From assembly GCA_963923025.1 (NCBI GenBank), contig CAWUKV010000002.1, positions 15,482-79,481 of the forward strand: a stretch of 64,000 nt of DNA, given 5' to 3'. How positions within the stretch are numbered: the first letter of the stretch is position 1; the number at the start of each line of letters is the position of its first letter. Source of the stretch: CAWUKV01 sp963923025 (lineage in GTDB: Bacteria; Cyanobacteriota; Cyanobacteriia; Phormidesmidales; Phormidesmidaceae). A program made the position numbers and the translations under genes. Of this stretch, positions 34,552 through 43,704 are shown one piece after another. The notes beneath the pieces are model-generated. The model was not told where the DNA came from. It was given only the letters and a program-made list of their open reading frames with translations, and did not search any database.

Positions 34552-36084
34552 ATGCCCTTCGCCGCCAGCGTTCGTCGCTTTCAAACCCTGGTGATGTCGT
34601 TTCATCCCATTGTGATGATGGAGACAGTAGAGGAGGAGCGGGTACAGAAGCTGCTGAACAAAGCAACGCTAGACCTGCAGTTGCCGGTCTTCGAGTGGAG
34701 CGTGGCCCAAGGGCTAGGTCGTTTGGATGGTAACCTGCACAATCGCTGGCAGAGCGAATACGCCCCGCCGGGTACGAGTCGTCCAAATATCATTGAGCAC
34801 ACCTCAGAGCCAATGGACGTGTTGCGACACATTCAAAACATTGGCTATCGAGCAGTGTATTGGCTAAAGGATTTTGAGACCCACTGTGAAGATGCCGCTG
34901 TCGCCCGTCTGCTCAGGGAGGTCGCTCACCAGTTTTCCTTCAACCAGTCCACGCTGGTAATCACCGGAGATCGGGTGTCGTTGCCCCGAGCGGTTGCCCA
35001 TGAGGCTGTTTCGTTTGACGTTCCCCTGCCCGACCGGGACGAGCTGCATGAAGCGATTGCACAGGCTATATTTGCGCTCAAAGGCAAGGCCAAAATCACA
35101 CTGACGCCGGAGGAGACCCAGGCGCTGGTGCGGACAACCCAGGGGATGACGCTAAAGCAAGCCAAAAAGGCCGTTGCCTATGCGGCGCTGGAAGACGGGC
35201 AGCTCTGTGCGAAAGATATTGGCCGGGTGCTAGAGCGTAAAACTCAGCTGATTCACCAAACCAGCCTGCTGGACTATATCCCCCTGGAGCGAAACCATGC
35301 TCAGCTGGGCGGCTTTGACCGACTGAAGCAATGGCTGGCGCGATCGCGCGTAGGCTTCAGCGAGCAGGCCCGCAAGTTCAACCTGACGCCACCCAAAGGC
35401 ATTCTGATTGTCGGTATTCAGGGTTGTGGCAAGTCGCTGGCGGCCAAGACCATTGCCCGTGAGTGGAAAATGCCCCTGTTAAAGCTGGATGCTGGGCAGC
35501 TTTATGACAAATATGTGGGTGAGTCTGAGAAGAACTTTCGACAGGCTGTGTCCCTGGCAGAGAAAATGGCTCCGGCGGTGCTATGGATTGACGAGATTGA
35601 AAAGAGTTTGGGGAATAGTGGTGGGGATGCCGATGGCGGACTAAGTCAGCGACTGTTTGGCTCGTTTCTAACCTGGCTACAGGAGAAGTCCCACGAAGTT
35701 TTTGTTGTAGCAACGGCCAACAACCTGTCCCAGATTCCGCCAGAGCTGTTGCGAAAGGGACGATTTGATGAAATCTTTTTTGTTGATCTACCTGACGAGA
35801 CCGACCGACACGTTATTTTTCAGATTCATCTCATGCGGCACCGGCAGGACCCCCAACGGTTTGACCTGAATGAGTTGGTGGTGGCCTCCTCGGGGTTCAG
35901 CGGCGCTGAGATTGAGCAGGTAATTGTTGCAAGCCTATACCGAGCTATTTACGAGCGGCGTCCTGTGGATACTGCACTGCTCGTAGAGACAATAAAGGAG
36001 ACGGTACCGCTGTCCGTCTCCCGTCGAGAAGATATTGAGCACCTCCGCCAGATTGCTCAGGAGCGATTTGTCAGCGTCAAGTAA
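34552..36084 (+). CDS. ycf46: AAA+ ATPase Ycf46
   Basis: A 510-residue protein: an N-terminal domain of about 250 residues, then one AAA+ module with Walker A GIQGCGKS (around residue 288), Walker B AVLWIDEIEKS (around 343) and the sensor/arginine region ATANNLSQIPPELLRKGRFDEIF. Ycf46 is encoded in red-algal plastids and cyanobacteria and has been linked to inorganic-carbon use in Synechocystis; its molecular substrate is not settled. It follows the AI-2E permease by 51 bp on the same strand. Confidence 0.9.
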   Translation: MPFAASVRRFQTLVMSFHPIVMMETVEEERVQKLLNKATLDLQLPVFEWSVAQGLGRLDGNLHNRWQSEYAPPGTSRPNIIEHTSEPMDVLRHIQNIGYRAVYWLKDFETHCEDAAVARLLREVAHQFSFNQSTLVITGDRVSLPRAVAHEAVSFDVPLPDRDELHEAIAQAIFALKGKAKITLTPEETQALVRTTQGMTLKQAKKAVAYAALEDGQLCAKDIGRVLERKTQLIHQTSLLDYIPLERNHAQLGGFDRLKQWLARSRVGFSEQARKFNLTPPKGILIVGIQGCGKSLAAKTIAREWKMPLLKLDAGQLYDKYVGESEKNFRQAVSLAEKMAPAVLWIDEIEKSLGNSGGDADGGLSQRLFGSFLTWLQEKSHEVFVVATANNLSQIPPELLRKGRFDEIFFVDLPDETDRHVIFQIHLMRHRQDPQRFDLNELVVASSGFSGAEIEQVIVASLYRAIYERRPVDTALLVETIKETVPLSVSRREDIEHLRQIAQERFVSVK

Positions 36085-36135
36085 ATCTGGGCGGCTTTCG
36101 GTCTTCGAAGGCTATAACCTGGGCTTGGGTTGATG

Positions 36136-36411
36136 CTAGCCGCCTGCTACAGCTGGGACGATGCTGACTTCGTCGCCGTCCTTTAGTTCAGTTTCTTTGC
36201 CGTCTAGGAAGCGAATGTCTTCGCTGTTGACGTAGAAGTTTACGAAGCGGCGCAGTTCGCCCTTATCGTCGCAAAGGCGGGCTTTGATGCCGGGATAGCT
36301 GCTTTCGAGCGAATCGAGCAGGCCAACGATGTTAGTGCCGTCAATCTCGACGGTGGCCTCGTCGTTGGTGAACTTTTGCAGGGGGGTGGGGATGAGGACT
36401 TTGACGGCCAT
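36136..36411 (-). CDS. MoaD/ThiS-family sulfur carrier next to threonine synthase
   Basis: A 91-residue ubiquitin-like protein ending in VPAVAGG. The C-terminal Gly-Gly is the site that becomes a thiocarboxylate in this family. It is related to Mycobacterium CysO more than to the shorter ThiS (DIRFLDGKETELKDGDEVSIVPAVAGG is CysO-like). It lies 115 bp downstream of thrC, in the same direction, an arrangement I recall as common in cyanobacteria. It could supply sulfur for a cysteine or other biosynthetic reaction; the partner enzyme is not in the window. Confidence 0.85.
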   Translation of the reverse strand: MAVKVLIPTPLQKFTNDEATVEIDGTNIVGLLDSLESSYPGIKARLCDDKGELRRFVNFYVNSEDIRFLDGKETELKDGDEVSIVPAVAGG

Positions 36412-36457
36412 AGGAAAAACCTAAAAACGTTTACAAGGGCTGATAAGGAGGGAATTC

Positions 36458-36516
36458 GAAATTCGGAGTTCGGAAAGGAAATACATTCCGATTTTCGATC
36501 CTGAACTCCGGATTTC
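36458..36516. repeat. Imperfect hairpin between thrC and the sulfur carrier gene
   Basis: GAAATTCGGAGTTC (36458-36471) pairs with GAACTCCGGATTTC (36503-36516) apart from one mismatch. The TTCGGA-like units resemble the short heptamer repeats scattered in cyanobacterial genomes. Confidence 0.65.
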
Positions 36517-36526
36517 AAAAGAGATG

Positions 36527-37840
36527 TTATACCGGGGTCTGCTGCCATTCTAGGTTGTTGAGGGTGTTGGCTCGTTCCCAGGCTCGCTCGAAGCTGTCGA
36601 GCTTGGGCTCAATGGTCAGGGGCTCGCCAATGTAGCCCTGGACAGCTTCCTGAGTTTTGAGGCCGTTACCGGTGATATAGGCCACGGTGGTTTCATCAGG
36701 GTTGATTTTGCCTGCTTCTACCAGCTTTTTCAGTACGGCAATGGTGGTGCCGCCTGCGGTTTCGGTAAAGATGCCTTCGGTCTCGGCCAGCAGCTTCATG
36801 CCTTCAACAATTTCAGGATCAGACACGGCTTCGATGTTGCCGTTGGTCTGGTTGGCAATTTCTACGGCGTAGATGCCGTCGGCAGGGTTGCCAATGGCAA
36901 TGGACTTAGCAATGGTGTTGGGTTTTACCGGCTTGATGAAGTCGCGGCCTTCTTTGAAGGCTTCGTAGATGGGGGAGCAGCCTTCGGCCTGGGCACCGCT
37001 AAAGCGGACAGGCTTGTCTTCGACCAGGCCGACTTTTACAAACTCGTTGAAGCCTTTGTAGATTTTGCCGTAGAGGGAGCCAGAGGCCAGAGGCGCGACG
37101 ATGTGGTCGGGCAGCTGCCAGCCGAGTTGTTCAATGACTTCGTAGCCCAGCGTTTTGGACCCTTCGGAGTAGTAGGGGCGCAGGTTGATGTTGACAAAGC
37201 CCCAGCCGTGGGTGTTAGCCACTTCAGAACAGAGGCGGTTGACCTGGTCGTAATTGCCCTCAACTGCCATCAGTGTGGGGTTGTAGATCAGCGTGCCAAG
37301 GACTTTACCGGCTTCCAGGTCGGCGGGAATGAAGACGCAGCATTCGAGACCGGCATGGGCTGCGATCGCAGCCGTCGAATTGGCCAAATTACCCGTACTT
37401 GCGCAGGACACTGTCGAAAAACCCAGCTCCTGAGCCCGAGTCAGGGCTACAGACACCACCCGGTCCTTGAAGCTCAGGGTCGGCATGTTGACCGCGTCGT
37501 TCTTGATGTAAAGCGCTTTGAGACCCAGGCGCTTAGCCAGACGGTCTGCCTTCAGCAGCGGCGTCATACCGGTACCCACGTCGATGGGGGTGTCGGTCTT
37601 GACGGGCAGAAACGCCTTGTAGCGCCAGATGGAGTTGGGGCCAGCCTCAATGGTTTCACGGGAGACTTGGCTACGAATGGCGTCGTAGTCGTAGTTGACC
37701 TCTAGGGGACCAAAGCATTCTTCACAGACGTGCTTGGCAACCGGCTCGTAGGTGGTGCCGCATTCTTTACAGCGCAGTTCGGTGAAGGTGGCGCTGAGCG
37801 AAACGGGGGGCGCGATCGGCCGGTCAATTGCTTGGGTCAT
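36527..37840 (-). CDS. thrC: Threonine synthase
   Basis: A PLP enzyme that turns O-phosphohomoserine into threonine. The pyridoxal lysine is Lys125 in MPTLSFKDRVV, followed by SCASTGNLANSTAA, which cradles the cofactor phosphate. The N-terminus carries a four-cysteine zinc-ribbon-like segment (Cys24, Cys27, Cys39, Cys42), seen in the cyanobacterial/plant type. The length of 437 is normal. It probably forms an operon with the downstream sulfur-carrier gene. Confidence 0.95.
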   Translation of the reverse strand: MTQAIDRPIAPPVSLSATFTELRCKECGTTYEPVAKHVCEECFGPLEVNYDYDAIRSQVSRETIEAGPNSIWRYKAFLPVKTDTPIDVGTGMTPLLKADRLAKRLGLKALYIKNDAVNMPTLSFKDRVVSVALTRAQELGFSTVSCASTGNLANSTAAIAAHAGLECCVFIPADLEAGKVLGTLIYNPTLMAVEGNYDQVNRLCSEVANTHGWGFVNINLRPYYSEGSKTLGYEVIEQLGWQLPDHIVAPLASGSLYGKIYKGFNEFVKVGLVEDKPVRFSGAQAEGCSPIYEAFKEGRDFIKPVKPNTIAKSIAIGNPADGIYAVEIANQTNGNIEAVSDPEIVEGMKLLAETEGIFTETAGGTTIAVLKKLVEAGKINPDETTVAYITGNGLKTQEAVQGYIGEPLTIEPKLDSFERAWERANTLNNLEWQQTPV

Positions 37841-38055
37841 GGGTGTGGCTGCCTCTGTGTCTACGTTTCCATTGCTGTGAATCGAATGCTAGCACGCGCG
37901 GAAAAACAGGGTCAAACATACCCGATAAAAATAGTCGGTTATGGTGAAAGCCTTGATTTACAAGCTTTCTATATTTGTCGGTAGCAAAAAGCACGGTTTG
38001 GGAGCAAAGATCGAATCAGAAAAATGATTGGAAAATTTTTAGGGCCATTTCTCCC

Positions 38056-38310
38056 CTAGCCCCCACTGACGGGTGGAATCATCACGATCTCGTCTCCGTC
38101 CTGTAAGACGGTCTCGGCCGGGACGAACTGGAGGTTGACGCCAAAGCGGGTGAGCGAGCGCCACTGCTGGAGTTCGGGGTGTTCAGTGAGCATGCGATCG
38201 CACACCTCTCCCACCGTCGTTCCCTCCGGCAGTGTCCACTGCAGCTCCGGCTGACCGTAGGCCTCCTGGTAGGCGGCAAACAGTTTAATGGTGATGTGGA
38301 GAGTGCTCAT
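38056..38310 (-). CDS. moaD: Molybdopterin synthase small subunit MoaD
   Basis: An 84-residue ubiquitin-like protein ending in PPVSGG, the Gly-Gly terminus that carries the thiocarboxylate sulfur for molybdopterin formation. The N-terminus TLHITIKLFAAYQEAYG is typical of MoaD. The ATG at 38310 gives the family start; an upstream ATG at 38340 would add ten unusual residues. Molybdopterin is needed by narB at 16273. It lies alone on the minus strand between thrC and a pilin-like gene; moaE is not in the window. Confidence 0.85.
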   Translation of the reverse strand: MSTLHITIKLFAAYQEAYGQPELQWTLPEGTTVGEVCDRMLTEHPELQQWRSLTRFGVNLQFVPAETVLQDGDEIVMIPPVSGG

Positions 38311-38358
38311 CGGCTCAGCTTCTGCAAACGGCTTGAGCAATACGATAGCGCAGGCGGT

Positions 38359-38844
38359 CTAGTGAAACTGAATCGTCCCCGATGCACAGGTTTGCGCGTC
38401 GATGGGTGGCTTGAGTGTCTCGGGGGAGGGTGACATACAAATGATGGTGTCAGTAACAGATGCTTCGGAGGCGGTACCTGGTACCTCAAAAACCCCACTG
38501 ACAAAGCTTCTTTGACTAACCGGATCGGTCGAATAGGCGTATGTGAATGCGGCAGTTTCAGTGACTTCGATTTCGATGTCTGTCGCGACAGTAGAGAGGG
38601 TTTTATTTGCGTCCGACCAATCTTCGTTAATGCCCAAGTCCTTGATGGCGGTAGCAAATTCTCCCTGTTCTATAAAATGCGCTTGCTGAGCCCTGGCAAA
38701 CGTACCTGCGTAAGACTGGCTGGCGTTACCGCAGGCACAGGCCGGCTGGGCAAAAAAGTTTGTCTTTGCCAACAGGCCAGTGCTGGTTACACCAATGAGC
38801 CCCAGAACACCAAGCCACACATACTTTCTTGCTGTCATTGCCAT
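38359..38844 (-). CDS. Type IV pilin-like G/H family exported protein
   Basis: A 161-residue protein with one N-terminal hydrophobic segment (YVWLGVLGLIGVTSTGLLA) and an extracytoplasmic domain. The stretch ARAQQAHFIEQGEFATAIKDLGI is characteristic of the cyanobacterial general secretion pathway/type IV pilin-like G/H domain. It lacks the prepilin-peptidase motif (G followed by FTLxE), so it would be a membrane- or signal-anchored relative rather than a true pilin. Cys36 and Cys38 (ACACG) and a C-terminal pair (IIC..QTC) may form disulfides. Its function is unknown. Confidence 0.7.
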   Translation of the reverse strand: MAMTARKYVWLGVLGLIGVTSTGLLAKTNFFAQPACACGNASQSYAGTFARAQQAHFIEQGEFATAIKDLGINEDWSDANKTLSTVATDIEIEVTETAAFTYAYSTDPVSQRSFVSGVFEVPGTASEASVTDTIICMSPSPETLKPPIDAQTCASGTIQFH

Positions 38845-38939
38845 ACTGTTGTTACGTCTAGAGCTATCTACAGGCAGTGTTCCCAGCGTTCCTGGTGATT
38901 TCGAGGGGTAATCGGCGACCAGCGGTGTTTGCGAACGGG

Positions 38940-39656
38940 CTAGGTCAGGGCAGTAATGTGTCCCAGCTCATCGGGAGACATGTGGCTGTTAAGGACTTCC
39001 CCGTCACGGAACCAGACCACCCGGTTGGTTAGACGGGCCACCTCTGGCTCGTGGGTGACCATGACAACGGTGATGCCAGACTGATTTAATGCCGCGAAGA
39101 TGTTCATCACTTCCTGCGTGGTCTGAGTGTCCAGCGCCCCAGTGGGTTCATCTGCCAAGAGCAGTAGGGGGCGGTTGACAATAGCGCGGGCAATGGCAAC
39201 CCGCTGCTGCTGCCCACCGGAAAGCTGGGTGGGCTTGTTATTGAGCCGGTCCCCCAGGCCGACCTGCTGTAGAGCTACCGTGGCGCGTTCGGTGCGCTCA
39301 CGCGTGGGGACGCCTGCGTACACCATCGGTAGGCTGACGTTCTCCAGCGCCGTGAGCTGGGGTAGCAAATGGAACTGCTGGAATACAAAACCGATTTTGC
39401 GGTTGCGAATCTCGGCTAGCTCGTCGTCGCTCAGGTGGGCGACGTTTTGTCCATCGAACAGATATTCCCCGGTGGAGGGGCGATCCAGGCAGCCCACCAC
39501 GTTCATAGCTGTGGATTTACCAGAACCGGACGGTCCCATGATCGAGCAGTATTCACCGGAGTCAATGGTCATATTGACATCCCATAGCGCCCGCACTTCG
39601 GTGTTGCCGCTGCCGTAGACCTTGGAAATGTGGCGAAATTCGATCAGATGTCCCAT
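38940..39656 (-). CDS. ABC exporter ATP-binding subunit (MacB/LolD/DevA type)
   Basis: A 238-residue ABC ATPase with Walker A GPSGSGKST, signature LSGGQQQRVAIARAI and Walker B LLLADEPTGALD, the last typical of the MacB/LolD branch. The start at 39656 (MGHLIEFRHISKVYGSGNTEV) fits relatives better than an ATG 24 bp upstream. It is the last gene of a three-gene minus-strand operon (adaptor, permease, ATPase). Together these form a tripartite exporter that would hand substrates to a TolC-like outer-membrane channel; DevBCA and MacAB are the best-known members. Confidence 0.92.
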   Translation of the reverse strand: MGHLIEFRHISKVYGSGNTEVRALWDVNMTIDSGEYCSIMGPSGSGKSTAMNVVGCLDRPSTGEYLFDGQNVAHLSDDELAEIRNRKIGFVFQQFHLLPQLTALENVSLPMVYAGVPTRERTERATVALQQVGLGDRLNNKPTQLSGGQQQRVAIARAIVNRPLLLLADEPTGALDTQTTQEVMNIFAALNQSGITVVMVTHEPEVARLTNRVVWFRDGEVLNSHMSPDELGHITALT

Positions 39657-39698
39657 GGGTTTGGTCGTGGTGTGGCACAACGTGTTGTGTCGTTACGG

Positions 39699-40922
39699 TT
39701 ATGCGCTTCTGAGGGCGACGATGGGGTCGAGCTTGGCGGCTTGGCGGGCGGGGACGACACCAAAGAAGAGACCAATGCCGCCGGAGACGCCGACAGCTAG
39801 GGCGATAGCGCTGAACGAGGCACCGGCTTCGAAGGGGCTGATGGCCGCGATCGCAACAATGCCGCCGACGCCCACCATCGTACCGACCACCCCACCTGCT
39901 ACCGAGAGGATGATGGCCTCGATTAAGAACTGCACCAAAATATCCTGCTGGGATGCGCCAATCGCCTTGCGTAGGCCAATTTCTTGAGTACGCTCCCGCA
40001 CGGATACCAGCATGATGTTCATAATGCCGATGCCGCCAACGAGTAGGGAAATACTTGCGATCGCGGCCAGCATTAGCGTCAGTGCACCGGTAATCGTATT
40101 GGCAATGTCCAGCAGCGTGTCCTGGCTATTGATGAAAAAGTCGTCGTTGCCGTCCGTGATGCCGTGGCGCAGCCGTAGCAGGTTGGTGATCTGGAATTCT
40201 GCAGTTTGCATGCTCTCTTGGTCGCGGGCCGATACCGAAATAAAAGAGACTTCTATGCCGTAGGGCGAGGTTTGGCCCACAATGCGGCTCGATAATGTCG
40301 CAATCGGTACCATGACCGCGTTGTCGTAGTCGAGGCCCAGGTTAGAGCCTTTTTTCTCTAGTACGCCCACCACATCAAAGGTGACGTTGCTGGCGCGAAT
40401 CTGTTTGCCCAGGGTGCTCTCACCTTCAAACAACCGCTCTGCCAGGTCGGCTCCCATAACGGCGACCCGCGCCCGCCGCTGCTGGTCTAACTCGGTGAGA
40501 AAGCGCCCCTGGTCGAGTTCGAAGCTGCGGACGGTCAGAAAGTCTTCGTTGGTGCCCACAATGCTGGTGTTGGTGTTGCGGTTCTGGTAGGTCACCAACC
40601 CCTGTGTTGTGTTTTCTGCGGCCACGCCGATGACGGAGGGAACCTGCTCTGCAATGGCCTCGGCGTCAGCTACGACCAAATTTCGAGGAATTTCTAATCC
40701 CCCTAACTCTCTCGTTTCCCGACTGCCAGGGACGATAAACAAGACATTGGGGCCCAAGCTTTCAAGCTGTCCGGCAATGTAGCGCTGTGCGCCTTCGCCC
40801 AGGCCCACCATGGCAATGACTGACGCGTTGCCAATGATGATGCCCAGCATGGTTAGGCCGCTGCGCAGCTTGTTAGCCGTCAGCGTTTTGGTGGCCATTT
40901 TGAGGCTTTCTGTGAAATCCAT
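39699..40922 (-). CDS. ABC exporter permease subunit (MacB/FtsX fold)
   Basis: A 407-residue permease with an N-terminal helix (LRSGLTMLGIIIGNASVIAMV), a periplasmic MacB-type domain of about 220 residues, and three C-terminal helices including LLVGGIGIMNIMLVSVRERTQEIG, a FtsX-family hallmark. AGGAGG lies 5 bp before the ATG. It starts only 9 bp after the adaptor gene stops, which supports translation from one transcript. In MacB the ATPase is fused to the permease; here it is a separate gene, as in DevC/DevA. Confidence 0.93.
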   Translation of the reverse strand: MDFTESLKMATKTLTANKLRSGLTMLGIIIGNASVIAMVGLGEGAQRYIAGQLESLGPNVLFIVPGSRETRELGGLEIPRNLVVADAEAIAEQVPSVIGVAAENTTQGLVTYQNRNTNTSIVGTNEDFLTVRSFELDQGRFLTELDQQRRARVAVMGADLAERLFEGESTLGKQIRASNVTFDVVGVLEKKGSNLGLDYDNAVMVPIATLSSRIVGQTSPYGIEVSFISVSARDQESMQTAEFQITNLLRLRHGITDGNDDFFINSQDTLLDIANTITGALTLMLAAIASISLLVGGIGIMNIMLVSVRERTQEIGLRKAIGASQQDILVQFLIEAIILSVAGGVVGTMVGVGGIVAIAAISPFEAGASFSAIALAVGVSGGIGLFFGVVPARQAAKLDPIVALRSA

Positions 40923-40931
40923 GGCTACCTC

Positions 40932-42287
40932 CTAACCGTCGTCGCGCCCGAAGCGCAGATTGTCCAGGGTTTGCCCTGGGGGCAAGTCAACAAATACACG
41001 ATCGCCATTTTCGATGCCTTCAAGGATCTGAATCTGTTCGCCTACCTGAGGGCCCAGCGTGACCGGACGAAACTGAATGCGACGTTCTTCGCCCGGTACT
41101 AGCACGCCGGTTTCACCGCCTTGGGTGACAATCGCTACGGCAGGGACAACCAAAGCATCGTCCAGACGATTCCCTAGAAACGCCACATCCACATTCATGT
41201 TGGAGCGGAGTTCTTCGAGCCCCCCCAGTAAGCGGACGCGGACCTGAAACACGGTAACGTTTTGCCGCTCAATGGCCTCTGGCGCAATCAGCCGAACCTC
41301 GCCCTCAAAGGTTTGTTCAGGGAAGGCATCGGCCAAAATCTCAACATCCTGGCCAGGAGAAATTTGGCCGATGTCGGCCTCAGGGACTTCTGCAACAACT
41401 TCGAGACCGTCAGCCAGAGAAACAATAGCCGTGGATGTCGCGGAGGAGACATCTGAAGCAGAGGTGGTGGGGGTAACAAATGCGCCTTCGGTGGCAAACC
41501 GTTGGGTGATGGTGCCGCTAAAGGGGGCTCGGATGACGGTGTCGGCAAGCTGCGTTTCGATAGCCTGGACCTGCCCCTGAGCGCGGGTGACACGGGCTTC
41601 GGCTTGGGCGATCTCTTGAGGGTCTGGGTCATCCACCACGTCATTGACGCGCTCGTTGGCTTCTAGAACTCGGGCTTCAACCTGCTGGAGAGCGGCGCGG
41701 GCGCTGCGAATTTCGTTGGCGGACTGGTCCAGCTCTAGGCGGGAGATAGCTCCCCGGTCATACAGGCTTTGGTCTCGGGTGAAGTTGTTTTCGGCCAAGG
41801 TAAGGCGCGATCTCGCCTCAACCACCTGGGCCTCTACCGCACTCAGATTAGCCTCCGCCTGCGCGACCTGGGGGGCGTCAGTCCCCTGGCGCACGTCAAC
41901 CAACTGGGCCTGAGCCTCTGCCAAGCTAGCGCGAGCCTGTACCAGCTGCGCCTCCAGGTCATCGCGATCCATGCGGGCAATCACCTGCCCCTGTTCGACC
42001 TGGTCCCCTTGCTCCACCAGTAGTTCTTGGACGATGCCCCCCACCTGTGGACTCAGGTTGACGGTGCGGAAGGGCTCGACTTCGCCGCTGGCGGTGATGC
42101 GCACCGTCAGCTCTGTTGTTTCGACCGGAACGGTTAGCTCGGCAACGTCAAACCCGTCGCCTCGACTGCGCAGAATTCCCACGGTAATTACGGCTGTGCC
42201 CAGCAGGCCCACTGCTGCCAGGGCTAACAGCCACGGGAGAGGATATTTGACTTTGCCAATGAACGGTAGCTGCATAAGCCGGTACAT
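40932..42287 (-). CDS. Periplasmic adaptor (membrane fusion) subunit of ABC exporter
   Basis: A HlyD/MacA-type adaptor: an N-terminal membrane anchor (PWLLALAAVGLLGTAVITVGIL), a biotinyl-lipoyl-like domain around NLSPQVGGIVQELLVEQGDQVEQGQVIARMD, a long Ala/Glu/Gln-rich coiled-coil hairpin of roughly 150 residues, and a beta-barrel domain. The second ATG (42275, MQLPFIGKVKY) is an alternative start and matches the sequence I expect for relatives. It is first in the operon. The substrate is unknown; candidates are glycolipids, peptides or lipophilic compounds. Confidence 0.92.
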   Translation of the reverse strand: MYRLMQLPFIGKVKYPLPWLLALAAVGLLGTAVITVGILRSRGDGFDVAELTVPVETTELTVRITASGEVEPFRTVNLSPQVGGIVQELLVEQGDQVEQGQVIARMDRDDLEAQLVQARASLAEAQAQLVDVRQGTDAPQVAQAEANLSAVEAQVVEARSRLTLAENNFTRDQSLYDRGAISRLELDQSANEIRSARAALQQVEARVLEANERVNDVVDDPDPQEIAQAEARVTRAQGQVQAIETQLADTVIRAPFSGTITQRFATEGAFVTPTTSASDVSSATSTAIVSLADGLEVVAEVPEADIGQISPGQDVEILADAFPEQTFEGEVRLIAPEAIERQNVTVFQVRVRLLGGLEELRSNMNVDVAFLGNRLDDALVVPAVAIVTQGGETGVLVPGEERRIQFRPVTLGPQVGEQIQILEGIENGDRVFVDLPPGQTLDNLRFGRDDG

Positions 42288-42457
42288 GAATCGGTTAACC
42301 GACTGGAAAAGATGGTCTGGTGTTGGTCGATGTTGACAGGTTCTGTCCCTGCCATCTGGGTTGCCCGCATTTCAGCTTAGCGAATTGCCACAGATGCTGC
42401 TGCGGGGGACCAACTGTCGGTAGGCTAGGGAGGCTAAAACGCCATGGAGACGGAGTC

Positions 42458-43537
42458 ATGACAACCCTGGGTGTGGGAATTGTAGGGACCGGGTTTGGTC
42501 AAAAGATACATATTCCTGGTTTTAAGGCCCACCACCGCACTGAGGCGGTGGCGGTCTATCACCGAGATGAAACAACAGCGCAGGCAATCGCGGCTGAGCA
42601 CCACATTCCCCATGCCTGTAAGTCGGTTGAGGACTTGGTGGCTTTACCCGATGTTCAGGCGGTAGCGGTGTCTACTCCGCCCTTTTTGCACTACGACATG
42701 GCCTGCACCGTGTTAAAAGCGGGCAAACACTTGCTGTTAGAAAAGCCAACCACTCTAAATGTTCAAGAAGCTAAGGCGCTACAGCAACTTGCCCAGCAGC
42801 AGCAGGTTGCCGCTGTGGTAGATTTCGAATTTCGCTTTGTGCCTGCCTGGCAGCGATTTGCGGAGCTGCTAGCCGATAATTATGTGGGGCAGAAGCGGCT
42901 GGTCAAGATTGACTGGCTAGCCGGAAGTCGGGCCAATCCACAGCGGGGCTGGAACTGGTATGCCCAAAAGGATAAAGGTGGTGGGGCGCTGGGCGCTATT
43001 GGGTCGCACCTGTTTGACTACATTGCCTGGTTATTTGGCCCTATTGACCGGCTCTCAAGCCAGATGAGTACGTCGATTACAGAACGGCCTGCGCCCGACG
43101 GTGCCCTGCGACCGGTTGATGCCGATGACACCTGCATGATGCTGATGGTATTGGCGGATGGCACCCCCTGTCAGGCTACGATTAGCTCGGTGGCCTACGC
43201 CGCACGGGGGCACTGGATTGAGGTCTACGGCGATAAAGGGACTTTGGTTCTAGGCAGTAGTAATGCCAAGGATTACGTGCATGGCTTTACCCTTCAGGGT
43301 AGCCAGGGCGGGGCTCCGCTAGCAGCAATAGAGATTCCGGAACGGCTGGTTTTTCCCACTGTCTATGAGGATGGGCGGCTGGCCCCGTTTATTCGTGTTG
43401 TGAACCACTGGGTAAACTGTATCGATAGTGGGCAGGTTACGGCCCCGTCCATTGCTGAAGGGGTCTACTCCCAGCTGTTGATGGATCTCACCCATCGATC
43501 CCACCAAGAGCAGCGCTGGGTCCAGGTTTCCCAGTAG
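42458..43537 (+). CDS. Gfo/Idh/MocA-family oxidoreductase
   Basis: A 359-residue NAD(P)-dependent sugar-type oxidoreductase. It has the Rossmann GVGIVGTGFGQKIHIPGF motif and the family EKP motif (LLLEKPTT) with the catalytic lysine, then a C-terminal alpha/beta domain with GGGALGAIGSHLFDYIAW. The ATG at 42458 removes 46 unrelated residues present in the longer open frame and is preceded by GGAG. The substrate is unknown. It diverges from the exporter operon, and a dispersed repeat copy lies 26 bp past its stop codon. Confidence 0.9.
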   Translation: MTTLGVGIVGTGFGQKIHIPGFKAHHRTEAVAVYHRDETTAQAIAAEHHIPHACKSVEDLVALPDVQAVAVSTPPFLHYDMACTVLKAGKHLLLEKPTTLNVQEAKALQQLAQQQQVAAVVDFEFRFVPAWQRFAELLADNYVGQKRLVKIDWLAGSRANPQRGWNWYAQKDKGGGALGAIGSHLFDYIAWLFGPIDRLSSQMSTSITERPAPDGALRPVDADDTCMMLMVLADGTPCQATISSVAYAARGHWIEVYGDKGTLVLGSSNAKDYVHGFTLQGSQGGAPLAAIEIPERLVFPTVYEDGRLAPFIRVVNHWVNCIDSGQVTAPSIAEGVYSQLLMDLTHRSHQEQRWVQVSQ

Positions 43538-43563
43538 ATCATGCCATTGGGAACAGGGCTCTC

Positions 43564-43636
43564 TAAACCTTGGCCATGTCCAGAACTGGAGTTTTTCCAG
43601 CGGGAAAGCTACAGGTTTCAACTTGGACGTGGTTTA
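43564..43636 (+). repeat. Dispersed 73-bp repeat, copy A
   Basis: Starts TAAACCTTGGCCATGTCC and ends TTGGACGTGGTTTA, so its ends are partial inverted repeats. It differs from copy B (61447-61520) by six substitutions and one single-base gap. Confidence 0.9.
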
Positions 43637-43704
43637 TCGCTGTAGTGTTTTCCACTGTACAAGCGATCAGGATTGTCTAATATTCCCTCGTCTATTCACG
43701 CAAG

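Noticed and set aside
37103..37705. Plus-strand 200-codon frame
   Set aside because: Antisense shadow of thrC, explained by high GC at third positions.
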